64,000 nt of DNA, taken from the NCBI GenBank assembly GCA_946615905.1, contig CAMOIE010000002.1, positions 1 through 64,000 on the forward strand, given 5' to 3'. This stretch comes from an uncultured Treponema sp. (GTDB taxonomy: Bacteria; Spirochaetota; Spirochaetia; Treponematales; Treponemataceae). Below are positions 24,942-34,194 of this stretch, piece by piece. The position numbers and the translations under genes were made by a program. Under the pieces are notes generated by a model that saw nothing but the letters and a program-made list of their open reading frames with translations, was not told the DNA's origin and ran no database searches. Every line of letters begins with the position of its first letter. Position 1 is the first letter of the stretch.

Positions 24942-26048
24942 TCACTTCGCGATAAAATCTTTCCACTGGATTCCCGCGCCGCTTGAAACGTCGCGGGTAA
25001 GGATTGCGCCGGTGACTTCATCCAAAAATTCCGGGCCGATTCCGGGGCTTAGGATTTTTTCTGTGCGGAGAACTCCGATATCTTCCGGCAGAATCTTTTC
25101 CCCAGCTTTCATTGACCGCATGAAGTGGAGGCTGCGGTTTGTCCGCCCGTAATTTGCTTTTTCCGCTGGGGCGAGTTCTTTTACTCCGCTTCCCAAAGTC
25201 GCCTTTACTTTTTCTTTTCCGAACTGGTCAAGCATCTGCTCGATTATGTTGTCGCCACCGCAAGTCAGGCTGTAGCGGTTTATCATCGCCTCGCATTGGT
25301 GGACGCAGTGGCACATCTGGGCGAACTGCTCAGGCTCCAGGGCAACCGGGTCGTCAAGGCCGTCAGTTTTTTTGCTCAAAGTAATGTGCTTTTCTATCAT
25401 TTCGCCGCCCACGCTTGCCGCCAGTGACGGGACTAAAACCGGGTCGAGGGAATGGTCTGAGACTCCGACCGGAAGACCGAAAATTTTCGAGAGATTGGGA
25501 ATCACGTTCAGATTGTAGTCTTCTTCCGGGGCCGGGTAGCTTGTGACGCAGTGCAAAAGGGTGACTTTTTCCCGCCCGATGATTTCCACCGCCCGCTCGA
25601 TGTCGGCCAAAGTGGAGACCCCGCTGGACAAAATGACTGGGATTTTCTCCTGCTGATTTTTCCGGGCATTGGCCAGGGCTTTTAAAAGCGGAATGTGGTT
25701 GAGTTCCGGCGAGGCGATTTTTATTCCGTCGGGCTTTATCGCAAGAAGCTCCGCAAGCGAGCGGAGGCCGAACGGAGAGCAGTAGAATTTGACATTTTTT
25801 GAGTGCGCGTATTCAAGGCAGTCAGCGAAAAATTTCGGCTCCACCTCAAGTTCTTTGAAGCGGTCGTAAAGCCGGACTTTTCCGCCGGGAAGGTTCACAA
25901 AGCCGGTATCCGGGTGGAGGATTTCGTCCGCATAGACCCACTGGAATTTCACCGCGTCCGCTCCTGCCCAGACAGCCGCGTCAATCAATTTTTTTGCTTT
26001 TTCAAAATCCCCGCCGTGGGATGTACCTATTTCTGCAACGACAAACAT
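24942..26048 (-). CDS. NeuB/SpsE-type sialic acid synthase
   Basis: NeuB-family enzymes condense phosphoenolpyruvate with an N-acetylated sugar to make sialic, legionaminic or pseudaminic acid. The 368-residue protein starts MFVVAEIGTSHGGDFEKAKK, has DAVKFQ, the LLHCVTSYPAPEED stretch and EKHITLSK, and ends in an antifreeze-like SAF domain (SLHFMRSMKAGEKILPEDIGVLR in part). The product cannot be told from the sequence. No cytidylyltransferase or epimerase is adjacent. The ATG at 26048 replaces a longer frame whose first 16 codons are repeat-like. A TAAATT lies 10 nt upstream. Confidence 0.88.
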   Translation of the reverse strand: MFVVAEIGTSHGGDFEKAKKLIDAAVWAGADAVKFQWVYADEILHPDTGFVNLPGGKVRLYDRFKELEVEPKFFADCLEYAHSKNVKFYCSPFGLRSLAELLAIKPDGIKIASPELNHIPLLKALANARKNQQEKIPVILSSGVSTLADIERAVEIIGREKVTLLHCVTSYPAPEEDYNLNVIPNLSKIFGLPVGVSDHSLDPVLVPSLAASVGGEMIEKHITLSKKTDGLDDPVALEPEQFAQMCHCVHQCEAMINRYSLTCGGDNIIEQMLDQFGKEKVKATLGSGVKELAPAEKANYGRTNRSLHFMRSMKAGEKILPEDIGVLRTEKILSPGIGPEFLDEVTGAILTRDVSSGAGIQWKDFIAK

Positions 26049-26157
26049 AACTGTGAATAATTTACAATGTACATTGAAAAAAGAAAAGCCTTGCAATTTT
26101 TGTTAGGTTAAACTTAATTTCATGCGAAGGGTGGTTATATTTTTTGTTCCTGTGAGA

Positions 26158-26163
26158 TAGAAT
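26158..26163 (+). promoter_or_regulatory. msrC -10, predicted leaderless
   Basis: TAGAAT (26158-26163) ends 6 nt before the ATG at 26170. The -35 is weak and no Shine-Dalgarno sequence is present. Confidence 0.45.
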
Positions 26164-26169
26164 TGAACT

Positions 26170-26637
26170 ATGGATTATAAAATTTTATGTTCACAGGCTT
26201 CTGCCTTGGCAGACGGAGAACTGCCCGCTGTTTCTGTTTTAAGCAATATCGCTTCTCTTATTTTCAATGAACTTAGTGATGTAAGCTGGGCCGGCTTTTA
26301 CCTTGCGAAGGCTCAGACCTTGTTTCTCGGCCCCTTTTGTGGGAAGGTTGCCTGCACGGTCATTCCATTTGGCAAAGGTGTGTGCGGAACGGCCGCCTCT
26401 TTAAAGGAGAGCCAGCTTGTAAAGGATGTTCATTCTTTTCCTGGTCATATAGCCTGTGATTCTGCATCGGAATCGGAGCTGGTGATTCCTCTTCTGTCAA
26501 AGGAGGGAAAGGTTCTTGGAGTTCTGGACTTGGATAGCACAAAAACAGCCCGCTTTGCTCAGGAAGATCTCGAAGGCCTTAATGAAATCGCGGGGCTAGT
26601 ATCCAAAGTTCTTGAATCTAAGAGCCTTGGGCTGTAA
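26170..26637 (+). CDS. msrC: GAF-domain free methionine-R-sulfoxide reductase
   Basis: This 155-residue cytoplasmic enzyme reduces free methionine-(R)-sulfoxide using active-site cysteines within a GAF fold. The family pattern is complete: WAGFYLA, LGPFCGKVACTVIPFGKGVCG, VKDVHSFPGHIACDSASESE and a VLDLDS end (quoted in parts). These contain the three cysteines expected for catalysis. It complements superoxide reductase in an anaerobe's oxidative defence. It forms a single-gene unit before the TIGR03546 gene. Confidence 0.9.
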   Translation: MDYKILCSQASALADGELPAVSVLSNIASLIFNELSDVSWAGFYLAKAQTLFLGPFCGKVACTVIPFGKGVCGTAASLKESQLVKDVHSFPGHIACDSASESELVIPLLSKEGKVLGVLDLDSTKTARFAQEDLEGLNEIAGLVSKVLESKSLGL

Positions 26638-26650
26638 AAAAAATCCTGTC

Positions 26651-26679
26651 TTCATTCTTTAATTAATCTATGTTATAAT
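26651..26679 (+). promoter_or_regulatory. TIGR03546 operon promoter, predicted leaderless
   Basis: TTCATT (26651-26656), 17 nt and a perfect TATAAT (26674-26679) preceded by TGT end 7 nt before the ATG at 26687. Confidence 0.65.
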
Positions 26680-26686
26680 TTCTCCT

Positions 26687-27199
26687 ATGTTAAGTGCAAT
26701 CGCAAAATTGATAAAATCCTTGGGGGCAAATACAAACCCCGGTGAAATTGCCCACGCTATGGCTTGCGGCATGATTTTGGGACTGATGCCAAAGAACAAT
26801 CTGATGTGGTATTTGGTCATGGTGTTCATTCTCTTTGTCAGGATCAATAAGCCGATGTACGTGATTATGATGTTAGCCGGCTCTGTAATCGCTCCGGCCT
26901 GTGACGGATTTTTTGACACAATCGGATATTCATTTTTGACAATTCCCCAATTTTCCGGATTTTTTGGCACCCTGTTGGACATTCCATTTGTGGCCTTTTC
27001 GAAATTCAACAATTCTGTCGTCATGGGGGCTTTTCTCTGCGGACTTGCCCTCTACATTCCCCTCTATGTTTTGTCTAGGGGCCTTGTTGCCTTGTTCAGA
27101 AAGACTGTCGTTCCTGCCTTGCGGAAGGCAAAGCTGACTAAGATAATCAACCAGATTCCGCTTGTCGCGAAAATTGCCGGACTTATGGGAGAAGAGTAG
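26687..27199 (+). CDS. TIGR03546 family membrane protein
   Basis: This 170-residue protein has about four membrane helices (residues roughly 25-70, 85-105 and 110-140). NPGEIAHAMACGMILGLMPK and the PQFSGFFGTLLDIPFVAFSKF stretch (in part) match TIGR03546. That family is nearly always paired with TIGR03545, and the next gene, 3 nt downstream, is a TIGR03545 member. The pair probably forms an envelope complex. Its role is not established, and the fold may be related to DUF2062. Confidence 0.82.
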   Translation: MLSAIAKLIKSLGANTNPGEIAHAMACGMILGLMPKNNLMWYLVMVFILFVRINKPMYVIMMLAGSVIAPACDGFFDTIGYSFLTIPQFSGFFGTLLDIPFVAFSKFNNSVVMGAFLCGLALYIPLYVLSRGLVALFRKTVVPALRKAKLTKIINQIPLVAKIAGLMGEE

Positions 27200-27202
27200 A
27201 AA

Positions 27203-29464
27203 ATGGAAGATACAAAAAAAACTAAAAAAAAGGCTGTAAAAGCGCCGAAAGTCGAGAAAAAAATCCCTGCAAAAAAACTTCCTAAGCTATTTAAAAAAGC
27301 CTACAGTGAAAAGGCCTTTAAAAATAAAATTCTCAAGAAAATTTACATTGAGGATGACAAAAGTCTTGTGACCTCAATTTATTCTGACAAAATCAAAAAG
27401 GGCAAGACTACAAAATTAATCGTTCCGAAAAATGCCGAATTCACCAAAAAGGACGTAAAACGCCTCAAGGGAATTGCAAAGTCAATTAAGGCCAACAAGG
27501 GAAGAGTCAAATCTGCCCCATTCATAGCTGTTGCGGCCGTAATTGTGGCTGTCGGAATTACTGTTACTGTTTTCAAAAATGTGGCGGTAAAATACGCAAT
27601 TCGCACTGGAATGCAGTCTGTATTCAAGGCTAAGACTGACATCGGCAGGGTCAAGGTTGAGATTTTCGGCTCCCAAATTAAAATTTCAAATTTGGCCCAG
27701 GCTTCAAGCGATGACCCGATGAAAAACATCTTCCAGTTTGACACGTTGGACTTGGACTTCAATTTGACCCAGCTTTTGCGCGGTCGCTTTGACGCAGAGA
27801 ATCTTGAAATTTCAGGCCTGGCCCTGGGAACCGAAAGGAAGACTTCTGGCGCCCTGCCTCTGGCTAAGTCTGCAAAAAACGAGGCCAAATCCAACGATAC
27901 GGCAGGATTCTATAAGTCTCTCAAGGAAAAGAGCGGAAATTCTCTCGACTCTGCAAAAAAATCAATTGCCACGGCCTTTGCTGACTATAATCCGCAGACT
28001 ATGGTTGCAAACGTAAAGGAGAACCTAAAGTCACCGGCGGTAGCAAAGGAAGTTGAGGCTGATGCAAAGTCTATCGTTGAAAAATGGAAGGCGAAACCTG
28101 ACGAAGTTGAAAAGGAAGTCGAAGATTTTAGGACAAGGGCTGAAAGTCTGACTTCTATAAAAGTCGATTCCCTTAAAACTCAGGCTGAAATTGAAGCTGC
28201 AATCGCAAAGATTAAGGCTGCCCTTGAAACTGGCGAAAAAGTCAGCAAGGATATTAATGAGACTATGAAGTCAATCGAGGGCGACAAAAAGTCCGTTGAG
28301 TCCATGAAAACTAAAATCGAGGCGGCAATCAAAAACGACAAGAATCTTGTGGCTGACCAAATCAACAAGATTTCTGATCTTTCGCTCGATGGCGTAAAAA
28401 ATATTTTGACCGGAGCTTTGGATTCTGCCGGCTATGAGCTTTTGGGAAAATATTATCCGTACCTTCAAAAACTGATTTCCTATGCGTCAAGTATGAAGGG
28501 AAAGTCCTCCTCTTCATCTGCTACCGACAAGGCAAACAAACAGGCCAAGGACAATGCTAAAAAGGCTAGGAAACGCTATGTTGGCCGCAATGTCTACTGG
28601 AAGGCTGACAAAGTTCCGACTTTCCTGATTGAGCACGCCCTTGCTTCTGGAGCTGGAATCAAAGTTGAGGCCACAAATATTTCAAACGACATGGACAAAC
28701 GGGGGGCTCCATGGGTTGTTGACGGAAGCTACAAGCAGGAAAAGCGGTCTCACATTGCAAAGTTGACTGTAGACTCCCGCGCTAACACAAAAAATGCCCT
28801 GATTACTGGCGACTATACTGGCAACAATTTCCCAGTCAGTTTGGACTTGGCAAAAATGATTGAGGCTGACGGAATTCCGAATTTCTCTGGAACGACCGGA
28901 ATAAAAGCCCAGCTGACAGCCAACGAGGATTTTTCTTTCGGAATCAGCGGAAAACTCAATTTGAACCCTGTAAAACTTTCTGCCGCCGCTTTCTCTCCAG
29001 AATTCGCTTCAAAGCTTTACCAGAATGCTTTGTCGACAATTAAAAAGATGGACCTTGGGGCTAATGTCGGATTCAGCCAGAATGACGGAGTTGCCTTAAA
29101 ACTGACAAGCGATGCCGACAAGCAGCTGATGAATGCCATTAAGACTTCTCTAAAAAGTGAGATGGCATCGATAAAGGAGACCGCCCTTGCCGAAGTTGAA
29201 AAGCAGCTTGCGGAGTCTTCAAACGGAGTCATTTCAAATCTTGACCAGTTTACCGACATTTACAAAACTATATCTTCAAGTGACGACAAAACTGCTGCCC
29301 TTAAAAAGGCACTTGAGGCAAAGTCTAAGGAACTGGCGAAAGCCATGACAAAAAAGGCCGCAGACAAGGGAATTGAAAAAATGACGGAAAAACTGGAGTC
29401 TTCAGAGGCTGGCTCTGCCGCATCCAAGGCCGCATCGAACCTCCTCAAGGGCTTTAGAAAATAA
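27203..29464 (+). CDS. TIGR03545 family envelope protein
   Basis: This 753-residue protein has a strongly basic cytoplasmic N-terminus (residues 1-103), one membrane helix at about 105-124, and a long extracytoplasmic part. The segment after the helix (VEIFGSQIKISNLAQ, FQFDTLDLDFNLTQLLRGRF) resembles AsmA-like beta strands. A coiled-coil region rich in Lys, Glu and Ala (about 230-400) follows, and a second AsmA-like part ends the protein. AsmA-type proteins bridge membranes to move lipids. Applying this to TIGR03545 is my inference. It is translationally close to TIGR03546. Confidence 0.8.
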   Translation: MEDTKKTKKKAVKAPKVEKKIPAKKLPKLFKKAYSEKAFKNKILKKIYIEDDKSLVTSIYSDKIKKGKTTKLIVPKNAEFTKKDVKRLKGIAKSIKANKGRVKSAPFIAVAAVIVAVGITVTVFKNVAVKYAIRTGMQSVFKAKTDIGRVKVEIFGSQIKISNLAQASSDDPMKNIFQFDTLDLDFNLTQLLRGRFDAENLEISGLALGTERKTSGALPLAKSAKNEAKSNDTAGFYKSLKEKSGNSLDSAKKSIATAFADYNPQTMVANVKENLKSPAVAKEVEADAKSIVEKWKAKPDEVEKEVEDFRTRAESLTSIKVDSLKTQAEIEAAIAKIKAALETGEKVSKDINETMKSIEGDKKSVESMKTKIEAAIKNDKNLVADQINKISDLSLDGVKNILTGALDSAGYELLGKYYPYLQKLISYASSMKGKSSSSSATDKANKQAKDNAKKARKRYVGRNVYWKADKVPTFLIEHALASGAGIKVEATNISNDMDKRGAPWVVDGSYKQEKRSHIAKLTVDSRANTKNALITGDYTGNNFPVSLDLAKMIEADGIPNFSGTTGIKAQLTANEDFSFGISGKLNLNPVKLSAAAFSPEFASKLYQNALSTIKKMDLGANVGFSQNDGVALKLTSDADKQLMNAIKTSLKSEMASIKETALAEVEKQLAESSNGVISNLDQFTDIYKTISSSDDKTAALKKALEAKSKELAKAMTKKAADKGIEKMTEKLESSEAGSAASKAASNLLKGFRK

Positions 29465-29476
29465 AATTATAGAAAC

Positions 29477-29514
29477 AAAAAGGCCGCCAGATTTTCAAAT
29501 CGGGCGGCCTTTTT
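29477..29514. terminator. bidirectional terminator
   Basis: AAAAAGGCCGCC (29477-29488) and GGCGGCCTTTTT (29503-29514) form a perfect 12-bp stem with A and T tails on both sides. It separates the convergent TIGR03545 gene and the gld-type operon. Confidence 0.9.
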
Positions 29515-29535
29515 GTTATGCCTTGCACGGCAGAT

Positions 29536-30420
29536 TTACTTTTGCAGGTCTTTTACGTTTTTGATAAAGCGTTTGTAGGCGTAATTTGAGACGTAGAAAA
29601 GGTAGTCTGATTCAGAAGAAGAGCAGATGTATTTTGCCTCATCGACTTTTGCAAACGAAGCCGTAATCTGCTTGTCGCCTGCCGTCAGCGTGACTTTCTC
29701 AAGATTTTCCGTCGGGAACGCCGTGCTTTCCGGGGCAAAAGAATCCGCTGTCAGAGAGTTGAGAGTTTTTACCCAAGTCGCGATTTTTTCAGAGTCGCCG
29801 TTTGAGTCCGCCGGAACAAAAGTCCACACAGCCGGGTCCCCGGATTTTGCAACGTTGAAATTTCCGGATTCAGCTTTGACTGAAACGCTTGAGATTTCCT
29901 CCGCTTTTACAGAGAAAATCTCCCGCTCGCGGAGGGCTTCTGTGTCAGTGTCAAAAAACTCGTGGTAGGAGTCGGAGGCCAAGAGAATATCCGCAGAGCC
30001 GTCGATTTTGATGTAGGACTGGCTTCCCGTTGATGAGTCCTTTCCAACGTAGAGGGTGCGGACGACTTTCCCGTCTTTTGACGCCTTCACTGTGATTTTG
30101 GAATTTTCGTCCAAACCGTAGCGGCTTTCGTCAGCTGTTGAACGGGTTAAAAGTCCAAGCGTTTTAATTGAAGTCAGGGCTTCCGCCAAATCTTCCGAGT
30201 CGTCTGAATCTGCCGGGTATTTTTTGTCCCCGACGAACCAATTTTCTCCCTCTTTTACGAGGCTGACGCTTCCTTTTGCGGAAGTGATTTCAATTGCGTC
30301 AATGTCGTCCTTGAGATTCCATTCTTTTACCGGAGACCGGCCTGCAAAAATGCACTGAATGACAAAAATCACAGCCAAAAGTGCGATTGCGGAAAGTAAA
30401 AATATTTTTCGAGTCTTCAT
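29536..30420 (-). CDS. DUF4340 domain protein of a gld-type ABC operon
   Basis: This 294-residue protein has an N-terminal membrane helix (residues about 5-25) and an extracytoplasmic part with the DUF4340 repeat: WNLKDDIDAIEITSAKGSVSL, then ENWFVGDKKYPADSD and LGLLTRSTADESRYGLDE. DUF4340 proteins regularly follow GldG-like proteins. It is the last of four genes on the minus strand (ATPase, permease, GldG-like, DUF4340). It may form the outer part of the complex. Mechanism unknown. Confidence 0.82.
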   Translation of the reverse strand: MKTRKIFLLSAIALLAVIFVIQCIFAGRSPVKEWNLKDDIDAIEITSAKGSVSLVKEGENWFVGDKKYPADSDDSEDLAEALTSIKTLGLLTRSTADESRYGLDENSKITVKASKDGKVVRTLYVGKDSSTGSQSYIKIDGSADILLASDSYHEFFDTDTEALREREIFSVKAEEISSVSVKAESGNFNVAKSGDPAVWTFVPADSNGDSEKIATWVKTLNSLTADSFAPESTAFPTENLEKVTLTAGDKQITASFAKVDEAKYICSSSESDYLFYVSNYAYKRFIKNVKDLQK

Positions 30421-30432
30421 TATTTTACGTCC

Positions 30433-32499
30433 TTATTTGTTAGAAGATTCGTCATCGTAGCGGATGTCTTCCGGGTTGTAGCGGCGGCGGATTGCAGCCT
30501 TGCGGGCCTTTCTCCCTGCCCAGACAAAAAGTCCGATGACAATCACGATGATGACAAGACCAAACTGGTTGAAGTATTTTGCGATCAAAGCTCCGGCCCC
30601 GCTCTTTACGTTGAGCGCGGTCAGGGAAAGTCCTTTTGTCTTCATTGCGCAAAGCTCGTCCTCGCCGTTCATGTAGTCAATCACGTTTGAGATAAAGAGG
30701 GAGACGGGCTGGGTTCCTTCCTCATCGAGCAGCTGGGCACCAGTGACTTTTGAGGTTCCCGCGATGAAAATCTTTCCTGCCTGAACTGACTTTGCGATGT
30801 GTGAATTTACCGCGACATCTCCCTTTGCCTCGTTTTCCCCGTTGTCCTTTGCGGGTGCCTTGTCAAACGCGGATGTGAAGTTTCCTTCGAGCAAAAGGGC
30901 GAGGTTTTCCGCCTTTTCCTTTGACTTGTCTGACGGGGCTGAAATGAAGCTGGGGTTTGTCGTGATGTTTTCTGTCATCAGCCATGATTTTGGAGATGAT
31001 TTTGCAAGCTCTGTGACTTTAACTCCTTCCGTAGGAGTGACATCGAGCGAACCTGCCTGAATGAATATGACGTAGCCCAGATTCTTTGAGATTACGTTTT
31101 TCTGGCTCAAAGAAGATTTCTGCATCATCGGGGCAAAGTGAATCGGCATTTCACCGTACTGCTGGCTTCTCTGCACGTAGCAGTTTTCATCGAGAACGTA
31201 GTTTTTCTGCGGCGTGACCCCGTATTTTGAGAGGATTTTTTCAAGTCCTGTGTCAATCGGATCGTAGGTCGGCTGCTGGTAGTAGGCCATCTGACCTTCC
31301 GGCACATTTTCCTTGTAGGGGTCAAGGAAGAGGATTAAATTTCCACCCTTCATCAAAAACTGGTCGAGTTTGTAGAGGTCTGCCTCCGCAAATTGGTAAA
31401 CCGGACCGTCGATTACTACTGAAGTCATTCCTGCGGGAATTTCCTCTTTTGTAAGGTCGATGTTTTTGAAAGTGTAGCGGGCAGAGACAAGACTTGCCAG
31501 TCTTCCGGCTCCGTTCTGCTCGTCCTCGAATGAAAGTTCCCCGTGGCCTGTAATCCAGCCGATTTCCCTTGATTTTGCGACAAGGCTTGTAAGAGAGTCT
31601 CCGATGCCTTCCTCAAGAGAATCCAAGCCGGCCACCATGTTGCCGAAAATCGTCCTTGTGATTCCGAGCGGAACGACTCTAAAATTCTCACCGTGTTCAA
31701 GAACAAGTCCGAGAACTCCCATGCCCTTGCCCATGACCTCGTTGTCCCAGCTCAATGCCTGGAGTCCGTATTTCTGGGCGACAGTCTGAATCTCATTTTC
31801 GGAAGGGTCTACAACCTGATATGACAGGCGGCCGAGATTCTTTTTGTTGACTGATTCAAAGGCTTCTTGAACTGCCTGGTCAATCTGGTCAAAGCCGCCG
31901 ATTTGGGCAAGCCCCAGCTTTTTGCTCTTGTAGAGGGTCAGGGTGATGTTACCCTTCAAGCCTGCCAGAGTGTCGACTGAGGAAATCATGCTGGACATTT
32001 TTGAGGTGATTTTGTACTCAAGTCCGTCAGTTGAAGTCAGTCCGTCCAAAGTCTCGATGGAGTCCGCGTACGAGAAGACGAGACCCAGCCAGACCTGCTT
32101 GAATCCGACCTCGTTGTTTGAAAGCTGCTGAATCTGGCTTTGGCGCAAACCGTAGCCGGAAGCCATTGACTCGCTCTCTTTTTTGCCCATGTCAAAATAC
32201 TGGACAGAGAAATTCTTGTTGCCTTTTCCTGAATATTCAGAAAGCAAGTCCTTTACGTACTGGCTGACGTTGTTGTATGGGGCGGGAAGGTTGTCAGACA
32301 TAAAGACTTTCACAGAAAGCGGCTGTTCGAGCGTTGAGACCAAGCGGACGGAAGCCTGTGAAAGAGAGTAAGATTTCGGGGATGTCAGGTCAAATCTTTT
32401 GAACGCACGGATGCAGACAAGATTTGCGAGAATCAAAAGGACTACGAAAAGTGTAAAATCGCTTTTGGGGCTTTTTAGCCATTGAAGAAAGTTTTTCAT
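30433..32499 (-). CDS. GldG-like ABC transporter auxiliary protein
   Basis: This 688-residue protein has a membrane helix at about residues 18-36, a large periplasmic ABC-type-uncharacterised domain (SVKVFMSDNLPAPYNNVSQYV, YLLSEYSGKGNKNF-like stretch, VVIDGPVYQF, LFLDPYKEN) and a C-terminal membrane helix followed by a basic tail. It matches the GldG/DUF4350-like family found beside GldA and GldF. In Bacteroidetes Gld proteins serve gliding, but homologues are widespread in non-gliding bacteria, so motility is not implied. It starts 1 nt from the permease stop codon. Confidence 0.85.
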   Translation of the reverse strand: MKNFLQWLKSPKSDFTLFVVLLILANLVCIRAFKRFDLTSPKSYSLSQASVRLVSTLEQPLSVKVFMSDNLPAPYNNVSQYVKDLLSEYSGKGNKNFSVQYFDMGKKESESMASGYGLRQSQIQQLSNNEVGFKQVWLGLVFSYADSIETLDGLTSTDGLEYKITSKMSSMISSVDTLAGLKGNITLTLYKSKKLGLAQIGGFDQIDQAVQEAFESVNKKNLGRLSYQVVDPSENEIQTVAQKYGLQALSWDNEVMGKGMGVLGLVLEHGENFRVVPLGITRTIFGNMVAGLDSLEEGIGDSLTSLVAKSREIGWITGHGELSFEDEQNGAGRLASLVSARYTFKNIDLTKEEIPAGMTSVVIDGPVYQFAEADLYKLDQFLMKGGNLILFLDPYKENVPEGQMAYYQQPTYDPIDTGLEKILSKYGVTPQKNYVLDENCYVQRSQQYGEMPIHFAPMMQKSSLSQKNVISKNLGYVIFIQAGSLDVTPTEGVKVTELAKSSPKSWLMTENITTNPSFISAPSDKSKEKAENLALLLEGNFTSAFDKAPAKDNGENEAKGDVAVNSHIAKSVQAGKIFIAGTSKVTGAQLLDEEGTQPVSLFISNVIDYMNGEDELCAMKTKGLSLTALNVKSGAGALIAKYFNQFGLVIIVIVIGLFVWAGRKARKAAIRRRYNPEDIRYDDESSNK

Positions 32500-32500
32500 T

Positions 32501-33232
32501 TTAGCGGTTGTCTCCTGTCGCCTTGATTGTCTGGACTGTCATGGCAAAGAAAAGTGCCGTCAAGGAGATGAAATAAACAAAGTCGCGGGTGTCCAGAATT
32601 CCGCGTGAGATTGACTCAAAATGAGTAGACGCGCTCAGGTAAGAGACTGCCTCAACGATTGCAGACGGCAAAAATACTGCGAACATACTGAGCAGGGTCA
32701 AAACCATGCAGATTGCAAGCGCGATGAAAAATGCCACAATCTGATTTTTTGTAGATGACGAGGCGAAAATTCCGATTGCAGAGAATGCCGCCGTCAAGAA
32801 CAAGGCTCCCAAATATCCGCCGACAATCGGCCCCCAGTCCGGGTCGCCGAAAATGGCGCAGGTGATTGCGTAGAAAAGGGTGGGGGCCAGCATCAAAGCT
32901 CCTGCCCCGAATGCCGCAAGGAATTTTCCGAGTGTAACGTCAAAGGCCGTCACCGGTAGCGTCATCAGAGTTTCGATGGAGCCTGACCTTTTTTCCTCGG
33001 CGATAACGCGCATGGTCAAAGCCGGAATGAAGAATGAGAGCAAAATCGGCAGGAGACCGAAAAAGTTTCTCAATTCAGCCCGGTTGTTCAAAAAGAATGT
33101 GTTGAAGAACAAAAAGCCCATGGCCAAAAGGAAAAGTCCTGTGACTATGTAGGCAATCGGGCTTTGGAAATATGCCGCAAGGTCGCGCTTTGCTATTACA
33201 ATTGCGGCGGTCTGTTTTTTGTTGTTTTTCAT
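32501..33232 (-). CDS. GldF-like ABC-2 permease
   Basis: This 243-residue integral membrane protein has six predicted helices and matches the ABC-2 permease family. The RVIAEEKRSGSIETLMTLPV motif near residues 79-98 is characteristic of GldF and NosY relatives. It would form the channel with the ATPase encoded just upstream; the start codon overlaps the ATPase stop by 4 nt. Substrate unknown. Confidence 0.9.
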   Translation of the reverse strand: MKNNKKQTAAIVIAKRDLAAYFQSPIAYIVTGLFLLAMGFLFFNTFFLNNRAELRNFFGLLPILLSFFIPALTMRVIAEEKRSGSIETLMTLPVTAFDVTLGKFLAAFGAGALMLAPTLFYAITCAIFGDPDWGPIVGGYLGALFLTAAFSAIGIFASSSTKNQIVAFFIALAICMVLTLLSMFAVFLPSAIVEAVSYLSASTHFESISRGILDTRDFVYFISLTALFFAMTVQTIKATGDNR

Positions 33233-34194
33233 TTGACTGCTCCTTCGTCAGAAGATTCCGCCCCGGTCAGAGCGTGGAATACGTCCTCAAGGCTGTTGCG
33301 GCGGATTGAAAGCTCGTACAAGGTCCAGCCGGACTCAACGGCCGCCTTGAAAATTGCCGGGCGGATTTCACTGTCGCCGTCTGCCGCTGCAAGAATAGAG
33401 GCTACCTTCGCCTCTCCCTTGATTTCTTCTCCGCTTGTGGCTGCGCAGGATTTTACGCCGGGGATTTTCCCGATTTTTTCGCTAAGTTCTGCGTCTGTGC
33501 AGCCTGCCGCCTGAACGTAAACTGACTGGCTGTGGCCGTAGCGTTCGCGCAATTCATTAGTCGGGGAGTCAGCGACGATTTTTCCCCCGTTGATGATGAT
33601 GACGCGGCCGCAAAGCATCTCAACCTCGCTCAAAATGTGGGTGGAGATTATTACGGTTCTTGTCTTTCCGATTTCCTTGATTAACGCGCGGACTTCGGTG
33701 ATTTGGTTGGGGTCAAGGCCTGAAGTCGGCTCGTCCAGAATCAGGATTTCAGGGTCGTTCATAAGGGCGTGGGCAAGGCCGACTCTCTGCTTGTAACCGC
33801 GTGAAAGCTCGGCGATGTTTTTGTGCATGACTTCCTTCAAGCCGCAGATTTCGCAGAGGCGGGGAACCTTTTCGTCTGCATCAACCCCGTGGACATCCGC
33901 AACGTAGCGCAGGTAGTCGTCAACAATCATGTCGGCGTAAAGGGGGGCGGACTCAGGCATGTAGCCGATTTTCTGCTTGGCTGCAACCGGGTCAGTGGAA
34001 ATGTCGATTCCGTCAATTGAAACCCTGCCGCTGGTTGATTTTAAAAATCCAGTGATCATGCGCATAGTCGTGCTTTTTCCGGCTCCGTTTGGACCCAAAA
34101 GGCCTACAATCTGGCCGGTCGGAATGGAAAAGCTGATGTCGTCTACCGCACGGAAATTCCCGAAATGGCGGGAAAGGTGGGAAACCTCAATCAT
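33229..34194 (-). CDS. GldA-like ABC transporter ATPase
   Basis: This 321-residue cytoplasmic ATPase energises the GldF-like permease. It has the Walker A loop GPNGAGKST (residues about 35-43), the signature LSRGYKQRVGLAH, Walker B ILILDEPTSGLDP and the H-loop STHILSE. A C-terminal extension of about 100 residues (VYVQAAGCTDAELSEKIGKIPG) is typical of GldA-type ATPases. It heads the four-gene operon, with GGAG 8 nt before the ATG. Confidence 0.92.
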   Translation of the reverse strand: MIEVSHLSRHFGNFRAVDDISFSIPTGQIVGLLGPNGAGKSTTMRMITGFLKSTSGRVSIDGIDISTDPVAAKQKIGYMPESAPLYADMIVDDYLRYVADVHGVDADEKVPRLCEICGLKEVMHKNIAELSRGYKQRVGLAHALMNDPEILILDEPTSGLDPNQITEVRALIKEIGKTRTVIISTHILSEVEMLCGRVIIINGGKIVADSPTNELRERYGHSQSVYVQAAGCTDAELSEKIGKIPGVKSCAATSGEEIKGEAKVASILAAADGDSEIRPAIFKAAVESGWTLYELSIRRNSLEDVFHALTGAESSDEGAVK

